Part shown: positions 1-6,916 of the stretch, piece after piece | How positions within the stretch are numbered: position 1 is the stretch's first letter | Layout: the number at the start of each line of letters is the position of its first letter | Assembly (NCBI GenBank): GCA_016710335.1 | Contig: JADJXQ010000016.1 | Coordinates: forward strand, 1-8,087 | Length of the DNA: 8,087 bases | Direction: 5' to 3' | Source: Rhodospirillales bacterium | Lineage (GTDB): Bacteria > Pseudomonadota > Alphaproteobacteria > Rhodospirillales > Defluviicoccaceae | Translations under genes and position numbers: made by a program | The notes under the pieces: model-generated | Database searches by the model: none | What the model was told of the DNA's origin: nothing | The model's input: only the letters and a program-made list of their open reading frames with translations

Positions 1-427
1 GAGCTTGTCGATCGGCGTTTGACGACGTCCATGGTCGGTCCGGTGCGATAAGGTGAAGGATCTGATCCGGCGGTCGCGAAACCAGCCGACGCGCTGTGCC
101 GGCGAAACGGGGCCCGCTTCGCCGATGCGCTCGAAACGAAACGCCCCCGACCGGCGGCTTCGCCAGCGCCGAGGCACGCAGACGCCTAAGTGTTTGGATT
201 CACGAGCGCGAGGATGCTGGCGAAACGAAATGGCCTATTTCGGCGCCGTCACTGGGAAAGTGTCGCGCCATTGCCGCCAGCATACGATTTCGGCCAGGGA
301 GGAACCGTGCATCTCGCCGGTCGGTGATCATCCCCGCACGCGGCTCGCCCGAGCATACCCGAGAACTAACCCAAATCGCCGATCTGTGTCTCGCCGGGAA
401 ATGTCTCAGCGAAAATTGTCTCACGCA
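1..427. other. Unassigned flank, no supportable gene
   Basis: I see no convincing coding region here. Open frames exist on both strands, but they are Arg/Ser/Pro-rich translations typical of unread frames in G+C-rich DNA. None has a ribosome binding site or a motif I recognise. The stretch is less uniformly G+C-rich than the gene block and repeats the short motif GCGAAAC or CGAAACG (near 76, 103, 132 and 222). It lies downstream of the last gene of the minus-strand operon. It could be an intergenic spacer, the end of an insertion sequence, or degraded mobile-element DNA; the sequence does not decide which. Confidence 0.5.
387..422. repeat. Three TGTCTC direct repeats with 15-bp period
   Basis: TGTCTC occurs at 387-392, 402-407 and 417-422, exactly 15 bases apart. 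The bases after each copy are also similar, being A-rich after a short C/G stretch in the first two units. The array lies just past the stop codon of the last operon gene (428). Regularly spaced repeats like these are typical of protein-binding sites. Multiple short repeats occur at the ends of some insertion sequences, for example the IS21 family, so a transposase-binding end is possible. No transposase is visible in the window, so that reading is an inference. Confidence 0.6.
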
Positions 428-868
428 TCAAAATGAACTTGACGAGCGAACGCGGTCGACGAGGAAAGCGCGCGAGCGCTTCGCCGGCACTTGCTGTCCG
501 TTGAGCTTCCAGGTGATGACGCTGAGGCCGTACTCCCAGCGGCGGCACGCCGTGGCGCGGGAGATCCCGAAGCGCCAGCAGATCGGCTTCCACGGCGTGC
601 CCTCGGCGCGCGCCCAGACAAGCCGGGCATCGTCGGGCTCCAGCCATCTGAGCCAGGGCAGCGTCGCCTCCATGCGGCTGATGGCGTCCGGCAAGGGCGG
701 CGGACGCTTCATGCGCGGCGGCTCCTGACCGACGAGATCGGCGAACTCATGCACGATCTTCGGCCACACCGAGAAATACCCCTGCACCCGAACCTCGGGC
801 AGGCGCTTCATGACATCGGCTGCTTCGATCAGCCGCTCCTCGACCTGTTCGCGAGTCCAATCAGCCAT
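428..868 (-). CDS. DUF6362 family protein (phage-associated, HTH-like C-terminal half)
   Basis: This is a 146-residue protein starting MADWTREQ. I recognise it as DUF6362 from the block at about residues 75-125, with LEPDDARLVWARAEGTPWK, then CWRFGISRAT and the RRWEYGLS segment. The family is common in alphaproteobacterial prophages and its biochemical role is not established. The GISRATACRRW portion resembles a helix-turn-helix recognition region, so DNA binding is plausible but inferred. The ATG at 868 is chosen over upstream starts because it overlaps the previous stop (861-863) by 8 bases and has GGAG at 876-879, seven bases upstream. The C-terminal tail is Ser-rich and ends only a few bases before a TGTCTC repeat, so the last residues may not be ancestral. 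The reading frame is intact, unlike those of the larger genes upstream. Confidence 0.85.
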   Translation of the reverse strand: MADWTREQVEERLIEAADVMKRLPEVRVQGYFSVWPKIVHEFADLVGQEPPRMKRPPPLPDAISRMEATLPWLRWLEPDDARLVWARAEGTPWKPICWRFGISRATACRRWEYGLSVITWKLNGQQVPAKRSRAFLVDRVRSSSSF

Positions 869-1061
869 GCCGTTGCTCCGTCGGCTGGCGCCGTCCGCCA
901 TAGAGCTTCTCGCCGAGCTGGCGAACGAGTTCTCGCTCGGGCCAGGTGAGGCGCGGATCGGTGGGGCTGACGACGAGGAGGCCCTGCTCGCGCCAACCCT
1001 CCCGCTTGACCTCTTCGGCCGACCGGCGTTCGCCGCCATATCCTTTCGGCAGCCATCTCAT
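861..1061 (-). CDS. Small conserved-looking phage protein, 66 aa, unknown function
   Basis: The protein begins MRWLPKGYGGERRSAEEVKR and has the segment LTWPERELVRQLGEKLYGGRR. It is highly charged and probably alpha-helical, with no Cys motif, signal peptide or membrane segment. I do not recognise a named family. The start is well supported. The ATG at 1059-1061 overlaps the TGA of the DUF6378 gene (1058-1060), and a strong AGGAGGT ribosome binding site lies at 1068-1074, six bases upstream. Its 3' end overlaps the DUF6362 start by 8 bases, so translation of all three small genes is probably coupled. Its place among replication-module genes suggests an accessory role there, which is inference only. 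Confidence 0.8.
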   Translation of the reverse strand: MRWLPKGYGGERRSAEEVKREGWREQGLLVVSPTDPRLTWPERELVRQLGEKLYGGRRQPTEQRHG

Positions 1062-1315
1062 CGTCCGACCTCCTGCAGCACCGCTGCATAGCCGGCGATG
1101 TCGAGGATCGAATCCTGATGCTTCGGATCGTGCCCGAGCCGCGCCAGCTTCAGATCGATGAGGCAGAGCACGACCTCCGCCGGCGTGATGGGCCGGCCGA
1201 GCGTGATCGACCAGCGTCTGGCGACCACGGCCATCGCGGTGGCCGGCTCGCCGTATATCTTGCGGCGCTCGGCGACGACCGACGCGGCATGTTTGAGCAT
1301 CGTCTCCCCGCTCAT
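1058..1315 (-). CDS. DUF6378 family protein
   Basis: An 85-residue protein. The layout matches DUF6378, a small phage protein family of unknown biochemical activity: an N-terminal helix, then RRKIYGEPATAMAVVARRW, then LGRPITPAEVVLCLIDLKLARL, and a C-terminal HQDSILDIAGYAAVLQEV. The conserved pattern Y-G-x-P, the LKLARL helix and the final DSxxDIAGYA segment are all visible. The fold is likely all-alpha. The final motif resembles helical metal-dependent pyrophosphatase-like proteins (MazG type), but I cannot assign an activity. The ATG at 1313-1315 overlaps the TGA of the resolvase gene (1312-1314). GGGAGGT at 1321-1327 sits five bases upstream and fixes the start. The gene is intact. Confidence 0.85.
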   Translation of the reverse strand: MSGETMLKHAASVVAERRKIYGEPATAMAVVARRWSITLGRPITPAEVVLCLIDLKLARLGHDPKHQDSILDIAGYAAVLQEVGR

Positions 1316-1951
1316 CGCACACCTCCCTCGGTCTCGATGGCCCAGAGCAGGATGGCGATGGCGTCGGCTTCATTATCGTCCGCGGGCGAGAAGCCGCGGG
1401 CGCGAACGGCGGCGACCATGGCGGCCTTGTCGGCGTTGCCCTTGGCGGCGACGTGCCGCTTGATCGTGCCGACCGGAACGCCCTGATAGGCGATCGCGTG
1501 GCTCTCACACCAAGCGCTCAGCGTCGCCAGGAAGCCGCCATAGAGATGGGCCGCATCGGTGCCGACATGCCGACGAACCTCCTCGAAATAGATCGCAGCG
1601 AGACCGCCGGCATCGGCGGCGATCTGGTCCAGCCAGCTCGGAAGCGCAGGTAGCGCATGCCACCACCGTCATAGGGCTCGGGCGGAACGAGACCGTGCCG
1701 CTCCTGATCAGGCCGTCATGGCTGCGGTGCCCAGCCGGTCGTGCCGAGATCGAGGCTGAGAATGGCGCTGACCGCATGAGCCGATGCCGGCGGAATGCAG
1801 GTGATCCCGCTTCGGCGGGGCCGGTTTCGATGGTCGAGATCAGGATTGTCTCCAAGGCGCGCGAGCAAGGGTCGGGTTTCGGATCGAAGACCCATCGCGG
1901 CGGACCGGTCGCTGCCGCCGGGAGACGGCCGAGTTGACGGAGCATGCCCAT
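1312..1951 (-). pseudogene. RuvC-like phage Holliday junction resolvase, frameshifted
   Basis: Pieces of a RuvC/RNase H-fold resolvase are spread over all three minus frames. They read ILSLDLGTTGWA (about 1735-1770, first catalytic Asp), HDGLIRSGTVSFRPS, YDGGGMRYLRF, then IYFEEVRRHVG (catalytic Glu), GTIKRHVAAKGNADKAAM and DDNEADAIAILLWA (final acidic pair). Order and spacing match phage RuvC-type enzymes that cut four-way junctions. Breaks lie near 1725, 1676 and 1640. They are explained by a 2-base loss and two 1-base losses. The start at 1951 has a near-perfect AAGGAGGT. It gives about 49 residues (MGMLRQLGRLP...) before another frame change near 1803. This leader may be an N-terminal extension or a separate small protein. 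No ATG, GTG or TTG was found in frame next to the RuvC core, which favours the extension. The stop overlaps the DUF6378 start. Confidence 0.75.
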
Positions 1952-2124
1952 CAGAGCACCTCCTTGAGCCAGTCCGGCGCAACGCCGTTCGGGGAACGTG
2001 GTGAGGGATGTTCCCCCCGCATGTTCCCCGGTGCAAGCCGTTGAGGAACAAGCGCTTTGGGAAGGTGACGAAGGTGGGGAACGTTTTTCCCCATCCTCCA
2101 TCGCGTGGGCGCAGCCGCGCACAT
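1951..2124 (-). CDS. Possible small ORF upstream of the resolvase, 57 aa
   Basis: Begins MCAAAPTRWRMGKNVPHL and ends NGVAPDWLKEVL. Its TGA (1951-1953) overlaps the next ATG (1949-1951) as TGATG, and the ribosome binding site of that gene is inside its last codons, so translational coupling is plausible. The N-terminal part is encoded by the 9-bp repeat region and is low-complexity. The C-terminal PDWLKEVL looks like real protein. It could instead be the true C-terminus of the primase-helicase, in the same frame as the stretch that stops at 2128, if one or more indels in the repeats changed the frame. I cannot choose between the two from this sequence alone. Confidence 0.35.
   Translation of the reverse strand: MCAAAPTRWRMGKNVPHLRHLPKALVPQRLAPGNMRGEHPSPRSPNGVAPDWLKEVL
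1958..1965 (-). promoter_or_regulatory. Strong Shine-Dalgarno for the resolvase leader
   Basis: On the minus strand AAGGAGGT lies six bases before the ATG at 1951. It is the best ribosome binding site in the window. It marks a true translation start at 1951 even though the frame downstream is broken, and it argues against the long read-through frame that would join primase and resolvase into one protein. Confidence 0.8.
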
Positions 2125-2287
2125 GCGTTAGTGTCGAAAAACGTTCCCCATGTTCCCCACGTTCCCCGGAGCCTTTTGTTTCAATGGGTTGTGCCGGGGA
2201 ACGTTGGTTTTCGACGTTCCCCTCCTCGCCACAACGTTCCCCGCCCGATGCCGCGACACCTTGCGGAAAACGTTCCCCACGTTCCCC
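1991..2287. repeat. Clustered 9-bp repeat ACGTTCCCC/GGGGAACGT, 12 copies
   Basis: Copies of A(C/T)GTTCCCC on the plus strand lie at 2008-2016, 2021-2029, 2141-2149, 2150-2158, 2159-2167, 2214-2222, 2234-2242, 2270-2278 and 2279-2287. The reverse form GGGGAACGT lies at 1991-1999, 2076-2084 and 2196-2204. Three copies are head-to-tail without a gap at 2141-2167, and two at 2270-2287. At 2076-2092 a copy forms a perfect inverted repeat GGGGAA/TTCCCC with a five-base loop. Because the unit is nine bases, tandem insertion keeps the reading frame, and on the minus strand it encodes Gly-Glu-Arg, Gly-Asn-Val or the third-frame equivalent. It overlaps the 3' end of the primase-helicase gene and the gap before the resolvase. 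It could be a replication origin, a recombination hotspot or a mobile short repeat. Confidence 0.85.
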
Positions 2288-4871
2288 TTCGATTGTGAGC
2301 TGCCAGCGCTTGGCCTGATGGGAGACCCCCAGCGTGCGCACGCGCATCTTGCGGCCGTCGATATCGAAGACCCGGTCGCGCATGCGGGCGAGCGCCTTGC
2401 CGAGCCGTGTGCAAGGTGACCGGTCGCCCCCGGCGCCCAGCGGCAGCGGCGGCTCGCAGGCCAACGCCACCTCGTAGAGATCGCCGGTGCCGACCTCCGC
2501 CGTCCCGAAGCGGTCCCACCAGGCGCCGATGAAACTGCGCCAGATCGCGCCCTCGCCATCGGCGGCAGCGAGCATCTCGTCGAGGTTGGCGAGAAACCCT
2601 TCGATCCCGGCGACCTCGAGGACGCCGCCCATGATGCGCGACCAGCTCTCGTAGCTGCCGATCATGCGCGCCCCGTGGCCTGCCGGCGGCCAGCCAGGCC
2701 CGGCACAGCGTAAGGCAGGCCGCGACGAGGCGGGGCCGGTTGGCGCGAACCCAGCTCATGAGATCGGGGTGGCGGAACCCCTCGCGCCGCCAGGGTTGAT
2801 CCACACGGGCGTCGAGGCGGATGCGCACGATGCGGCGCGCCATCTCGTTGGAGAATTCGGGATTGTTGCCGGTCGCGATCCAGACGCAGCGGATCGGCAA
2901 TCGCGTCATCTCAGACGCCCCGAGAATGCGGTCCTCCCAGAAGGGCGCGGTGAGCGCTGCCGCAAGCGCCGAGGAGTCGAGCGTGTGACGCAGATTGTCG
3001 ATGAGCACGATCGAGGGAATCTGGCGCAGCTTGGCGGTCAGCCGCTTGCGCCACTCTTCGTCGTCGCGGCCCTCGGTCATCACGGAGGCGCTGACGCCGG
3101 TGAGCACGGTCGCGATCGCGTCGACCATCAGGGTCGCACCGGTGCCGGGTGTCGGCTTCTCAATCAGATGAAGCGGCGTCGGCGCGTCGATCATGGCGCG
3201 AAGAAAGCCGAGCAGCATCAGAGCAACGGCATGCGCCCGCTCCGCGTGGCCGGTGAAGGGGAACTCGCCCAGCATGTCGTCGATGATGAGACTGCGCGCG
3301 GTCGCGATCTCCGCCGGCGACGGGCGCTCCGGCACCGGCGGCACGGCAAAGCCCGGTGTTGGCTGGTAGAGCAGCCGGGCATCGGGGTGGTAGCCGGGCT
3401 CGGTCAGGAGCGCGCCGTTGCGGCCGAAGACCGGCGTCGTGACGATCCCCGCCAGGACCGGCAGGCCGGGATCGGGTGTCGCCAGCAGTGACTTGATGAG
3501 CGGCGTCGGCGGATGCGCGGGGACAAGGTCGCCGTTGCGCGCCAGACGCCGCCAATCGGCGAGCTTGGCCAGCATGTGGCGCAGGCGCTCTTCCGTGACC
3601 GGCCGGGCCATGGGCAGGCCGTCATCGTCATGCACGGCCCATGTCGGCATGCCGCCGCTGCGAAAGAGCCAGGGCGTCCTGTTCGAGGCGAGCAGCAAAC
3701 TCCAGCTGCGTGCATGAGCGCGGGCGAGATCGCCCTCATCGGCGCGCAGTTGCGGCAAGCGCCCCTGGGGCTCGACGAAGCCGATCGGGCGGTTTCGGGC
3801 GCCATCCTGCGCATCCGTGCCATCCGCCACTGCACACGGCTCGGCCGCGTCGATGATCTGACGGACCGCGTCCGCGCCGTCGCGCATCAGGAGGTCGTTG
3901 AAGTCATCGCCTTCCGCTCGCGGCAGGGCGATGGCGACGCTGCGGCCTTCGGCCAGGAGACGCCGCGCCGCCGCCTGGGCGGCACGAAGGCCCGTGCCCG
4001 ACGCATCGTGGTCGGCGAGCAAAACGACACGCCGGGCCTCTGGCGGCAGGACGATCTGTTCGAGGTTGGTGGCCGAGAGCGTCGCCCATACCGCCATGCC
4101 CGGGCAGGCCGTCATCACGGCGAGCGCCGTCTCGATGCCCTCGCTGAGACCAAGGGACAGCATCGTCGGCGATCGGCGCCAGACGCACGGCGCCGCCGCC
4201 GACCCGGCCCAGCATCTTCTTCGGCTTTTCGACCTCGGCTTTCGCCGCCCCATCCGGGCGCAGGTAGATGCGGTGCAGGGCAACCACGCTGCCGGCGCGG
4301 TCGCGAACCAGGCCGACGATGGCCGGGAACCCGGTCCTCGTATCCCAATGCGCGAGATCCGGATGGAACAGGAGGTCGGACGGTGGCGGGACCGCGAGGC
4401 CGCGCACGGCAGAAGAGAGCCTCGCCCGGCGTGCCTGCGATCGGGACGGCCTGCGAGAGGATGATGTCGATTTCTCGGGCAGGGTCTTCCTGTTCCGCGG
4501 GAGCCGCCGAGGGCTCGTGCCGGGCTGGCGCGGCCGACCATCCGGCCAGATCGGCCCGGCGAAGCAAGCTCGGGGCCCTTGAGGCCGGTCGCCTGTTCCA
4601 GCGTGCTGAGCGGTCCGCCGCCCTGGCCGCCGTCGAAGTCGATCCAGTCGCCGGCGTGCTCGCCTCTGAGCGTGATCACGCAGGAGCCGTTCTTTCGCGG
4701 CGCAGCGCCATTGATGTTGGCGAGGCGCCATTCGTCGCCGTTGCGACGGCCGTTCGGAAAGTGCTGCGGCACCCAGGCGCCGGTCCTGTCACGCAGGCCG
4801 GCCACGATGGCGTCGAGATCGTAATGGACCGCAGGCGTTCTGGCGGGTGCGATGTCGTTGAAGTCAATCAA
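2128..4871 (-). pseudogene. Toprim primase fused to AAA+ (D5/VirE-like) helicase, frameshifted
   Basis: A large phage primase-helicase interrupted by at least four frame changes, near 4567, 4410, 4160 and 2668. The N-terminal part (MIDFNDIAPA...GDWIDFDGGQGGG) has the layout of a primase zinc-less N-domain. The toprim domain shows LSEGIETAL (catalytic Glu, about 4120-4150) and VVLLADHDASG (Asp-x-Asp, about 4005-4035). The C-terminal ATPase has PTPGTGATLM as a P-loop position (3126-3155), VLIDNL as Walker B (about 3003), CVWIATGNN as sensor 1 (about 2868) and MARRIVRIRLD as an arginine finger. A winged-helix-like end follows, to RWQLTIEG (about 2296). It starts at a TTG (4869-4871) overlapping the helicase stop by 8 bases. 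Its end is uncertain: one frame stops at 2128, another runs on through the repeats. Expected function: primer synthesis and fork unwinding for the phage. Confidence 0.75.
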
Positions 4872-6142
4872 GGATCACCAGCCCTTGCTCCGCGCGCGTG
4901 ATGGCGGTGTAGAGCCAGCGGGCGCGGTCCTCGGCGGTCCGCCCGAGACCGTCGTCGTAGACGATCACGTTCTCCCACTGCGACCCTTGGGCCTTGTGGC
5001 AGGTGATGGCGTAGCCCCAAACGCTCTCGACTAGCCCCCGCATGTCACGCCAATCGCGGCGCAGGCGCTCGGCGTCGTAGGCGACGTGGTCGTCGAAATG
5101 GCCCTTGTAGAACCACTGGCGGCCGGGAACGCTCGTCCCGTCCTCGGTGCGCACCGACGCGCTGAACGCGAGCGGGCTTTCGTCGCGGATGTCGGTGAGG
5201 TCGAGGAACAGGCCGTTGATCAGCCCGAGGTCGTGCCGGTTCTTGAGGCAGATGATCTTCTCGCCGCGCCTCGCGGGTAAGCGTCGGGAAAGCCGGCCGC
5301 CTGTTTCATCGCGGTGTTCAGAAAGAGCCGCGTCGCGTTGCGGCCGCAGATCACCTGACCGCCCTTGAGGAACTGATGTGGGCCGATGTCGGAGCGCCGC
5401 ATCTTCCAGACGAAGTCGTCGTGCTCACCATAGGGAATGGGCATGCTCTGCCGCGCGAGCGTCGCGAGGCGGATGATCGCGCTGGCCTCGGCCTGGCGAT
5501 GGATGTCGGTCAGCATCACGTCGGGATCGGCGTCGGTGAAGGCGCCGTCGCCCTTGATCGGCGGCAACTGGCCGGGGTCGCCGAGCACCAGGATCGGCTT
5601 GCCGAAGGCGAGCAGATCGCTCGCCATTTCGGCGCCGACCATGGAGACCTCGTCGAGCACGATCAGGTCGGCGTCGCGGACCAGCGACTGCTCGTTCAGA
5701 ATGAAACGGGGCTGATGGATGTCGGCGAGCCGGAGCTCGAGGCGGCGGATCTGGGTCTCGGCGAAGGAACGCTCGGCCGGTCCCATGCTCCGCAGGCCGC
5801 TGCGGAGCTCGGCAGCTCCTGCTCGACCCTGTCGATCTCCTCCGGCGTCGCCTCGGAGACCTTGTAGATCAGGCTGTGGATCGTCGAGGCTGGCGTTCCC
5901 TTCCGGGTCATCACCAGGGCCGCCTTGCCGGTGAAGGCGGCATAGAGCACGCCGCCCGAGCCGCCCGTGCGATCCATCGGTTCGAGACCGAGCTCGCCGA
6001 TTGCATGCCGGGTGATGGTGGTCTTGCCCGTTCCTGCGTAGCCGAACAGGCGGAACACCTGCTGATCGCGCGTGCGGCGCCGAAACCAGTTCTCGATCGC
6101 GGCGATTGCCGCCGCCTGCTGCGGAGACGGGATGAAGCTCAT
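4864..6142 (-). pseudogene. SF1B DNA helicase, Dda/RecD2-like, two frameshifts
   Basis: About 426 residues when rejoined. Helicase motifs appear in order: SPQQAAAI near the N-terminus, Walker A GYAGTGKT (residues 34-41), AAFTGKAA (motif Ia), IVLDEVS (motif II, about 161-167), LVLGDPGQLPPI (motif III), TDIHRQ (motif IV), YAITCHKAQGSQW (motif V) and WLYTAITRAEQGLVI (motif VI, UvrD_C_2 type). This set is typical of 5'-to-3' helicases such as Dda and RecD2. The first break lies near 5812, where one lost G would restore VEQELAELRSGL. The second lies near 5272, where one lost C would restore DAYPARRGEKIICLKN. The ATG at 6142 overlaps the nuclease stop as ATGA, with GGGAGGG at 6149-6155 as ribosome binding site. 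Beside an AddB/Cas4-like nuclease, a joint end-processing role is likely. Confidence 0.85.
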
Positions 6143-6908
6143 CGCTCGCCCTCCCAGCAGCGCTCCGCATAGGCGCACATGCGGCAGAGATAGAAGTCCT
6201 GGGCTGCGGCGATCCGCGGTGGGAGTTCGCCGGCTGCCGCAGCGCGCAGGATATCGACGGCCTTGTCGGACAGCGCCTGCGCGCAAGGCGGATCGAACGC
6301 GACCACCTCGTGGTGGAGCGCCTGGGTGTCCTTGTTGAGGGCCGTGACGAGGGCGGTCTCCAGCTCCAGGTAGCCCATGTAGAGCTGGACCTGCGCGAAG
6401 TAGACCGGCTTGGAGGCGCGCAAGCCACGCTTGACCAGGTCGTTCCAGGATTTGGCGTTGAGCGCCTTGTGCTCCCAGAGCACGGGCCAGCGCAGGCCGA
6501 CATCGGGGCCGGCGACGATCACGCCGTCGATGTGGCCGCGCAGCTTGCCGCCCGCCGCCTCGAACCCGAATTGTCCGCCGTCGCGCGCTCGGTGCGAAGG
6601 TCGAAGCCCGCGCCGCGCAGCCAGCAGATGGAGAGCGTCTCGAACTGGTGGCCGGCGTCGAAGATGCGCAGGATCGCGCCGTCGAAATCCCGTCCCTCAT
6701 CCTTGGGCGTGTGGGTCACCTCGTAGACGAGCTTGCGCGCGCAGGGCTCGCCGATCCGGCTGCCGCCGAGATAGTCACGCGGCGTCTGCCGCCGATTGCG
6801 TGCGACCAGCGCCGCATCGATCAGGGCATTGACCCGATCGGACACGCTGATCGCGTGGCCGACGCGGCGATAGATAAAGCCGGAGCCGTGGTTGAGATCG
6901 ATTCCCAT
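6139..6908 (-). pseudogene. PD-(D/E)XK exonuclease with Fe-S cluster (Cas4/AddB-like), one frameshift
   Basis: It rejoins to 256 residues if one G is restored near 6581. This changes the reading from ERATADN to ERADGGQFGF and leads straight into GGKLRGHIDGV. Nuclease motifs are complete: GHID (Asp 128), LWEHK (Glu 146 and Lys 148) and a RecB-type QxxxY at 173-177. Four cysteines fit a 4Fe-4S cluster as in Cas4 and AddB: Cys 56 in GEPCARK, plus CxxCx5C at 242, 245 and 251 near the C-terminus. Such enzymes degrade single-stranded DNA ends, and phage versions serve recombination or replication. The ATG at 6908 is preferred over the TTG at 6920 because GAGGT (6914-6918) lies five bases upstream. 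The stop overlaps the helicase ATG. Without repair, the first frame stops at 6519 before any catalytic residue. Confidence 0.87.
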
Positions 6909-6916
6909 GCGCCACC

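Noticed and set aside
100..124. Rho-independent terminator
   Set aside because: CGGCGAA pairs with TTCGCCG across an 11-base loop, but no T tract follows on either strand and it is far from the operon's end.
200..424. A 74-codon minus-strand frame after DUF6362
   Set aside because: It begins inside the TGTCTC array, has no ribosome binding site, and its Arg/Ser-rich translation resembles no family I know.
53..728. Overlapping plus-strand frames at 53-436 and 96-728
   Set aside because: They run into and antisense to DUF6362, show no motif or ribosome binding site, and have the composition of unread frames.
1991..2287. CRISPR array
   Set aside because: Repeats are nine bases, occur in both orientations and have irregular spacing, with no unique spacers of constant length.
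1505..2665. A single 386-codon minus-strand frame joining the primase C-terminus, repeat region and resolvase leader
   Set aside because: It passes through a strong ribosome binding site and start at 1951 and ends in out-of-frame sequence inside the resolvase. It is a by-product of indels, not one real protein.
3513..4901. A 462-codon open frame on the plus strand across the primase-helicase
   Set aside because: Its translation is Arg/Ala/Gly-rich without motifs, and it is antisense to clear toprim and ATPase motifs. Long antisense frames are expected in DNA this G+C-rich.
6139..6908. CRISPR adaptation gene cas4
   Set aside because: The Fe-S nuclease motifs match, but there is no cas1, cas2 or repeat array. 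The neighbours are phage replication genes, so a phage recombination nuclease fits better.
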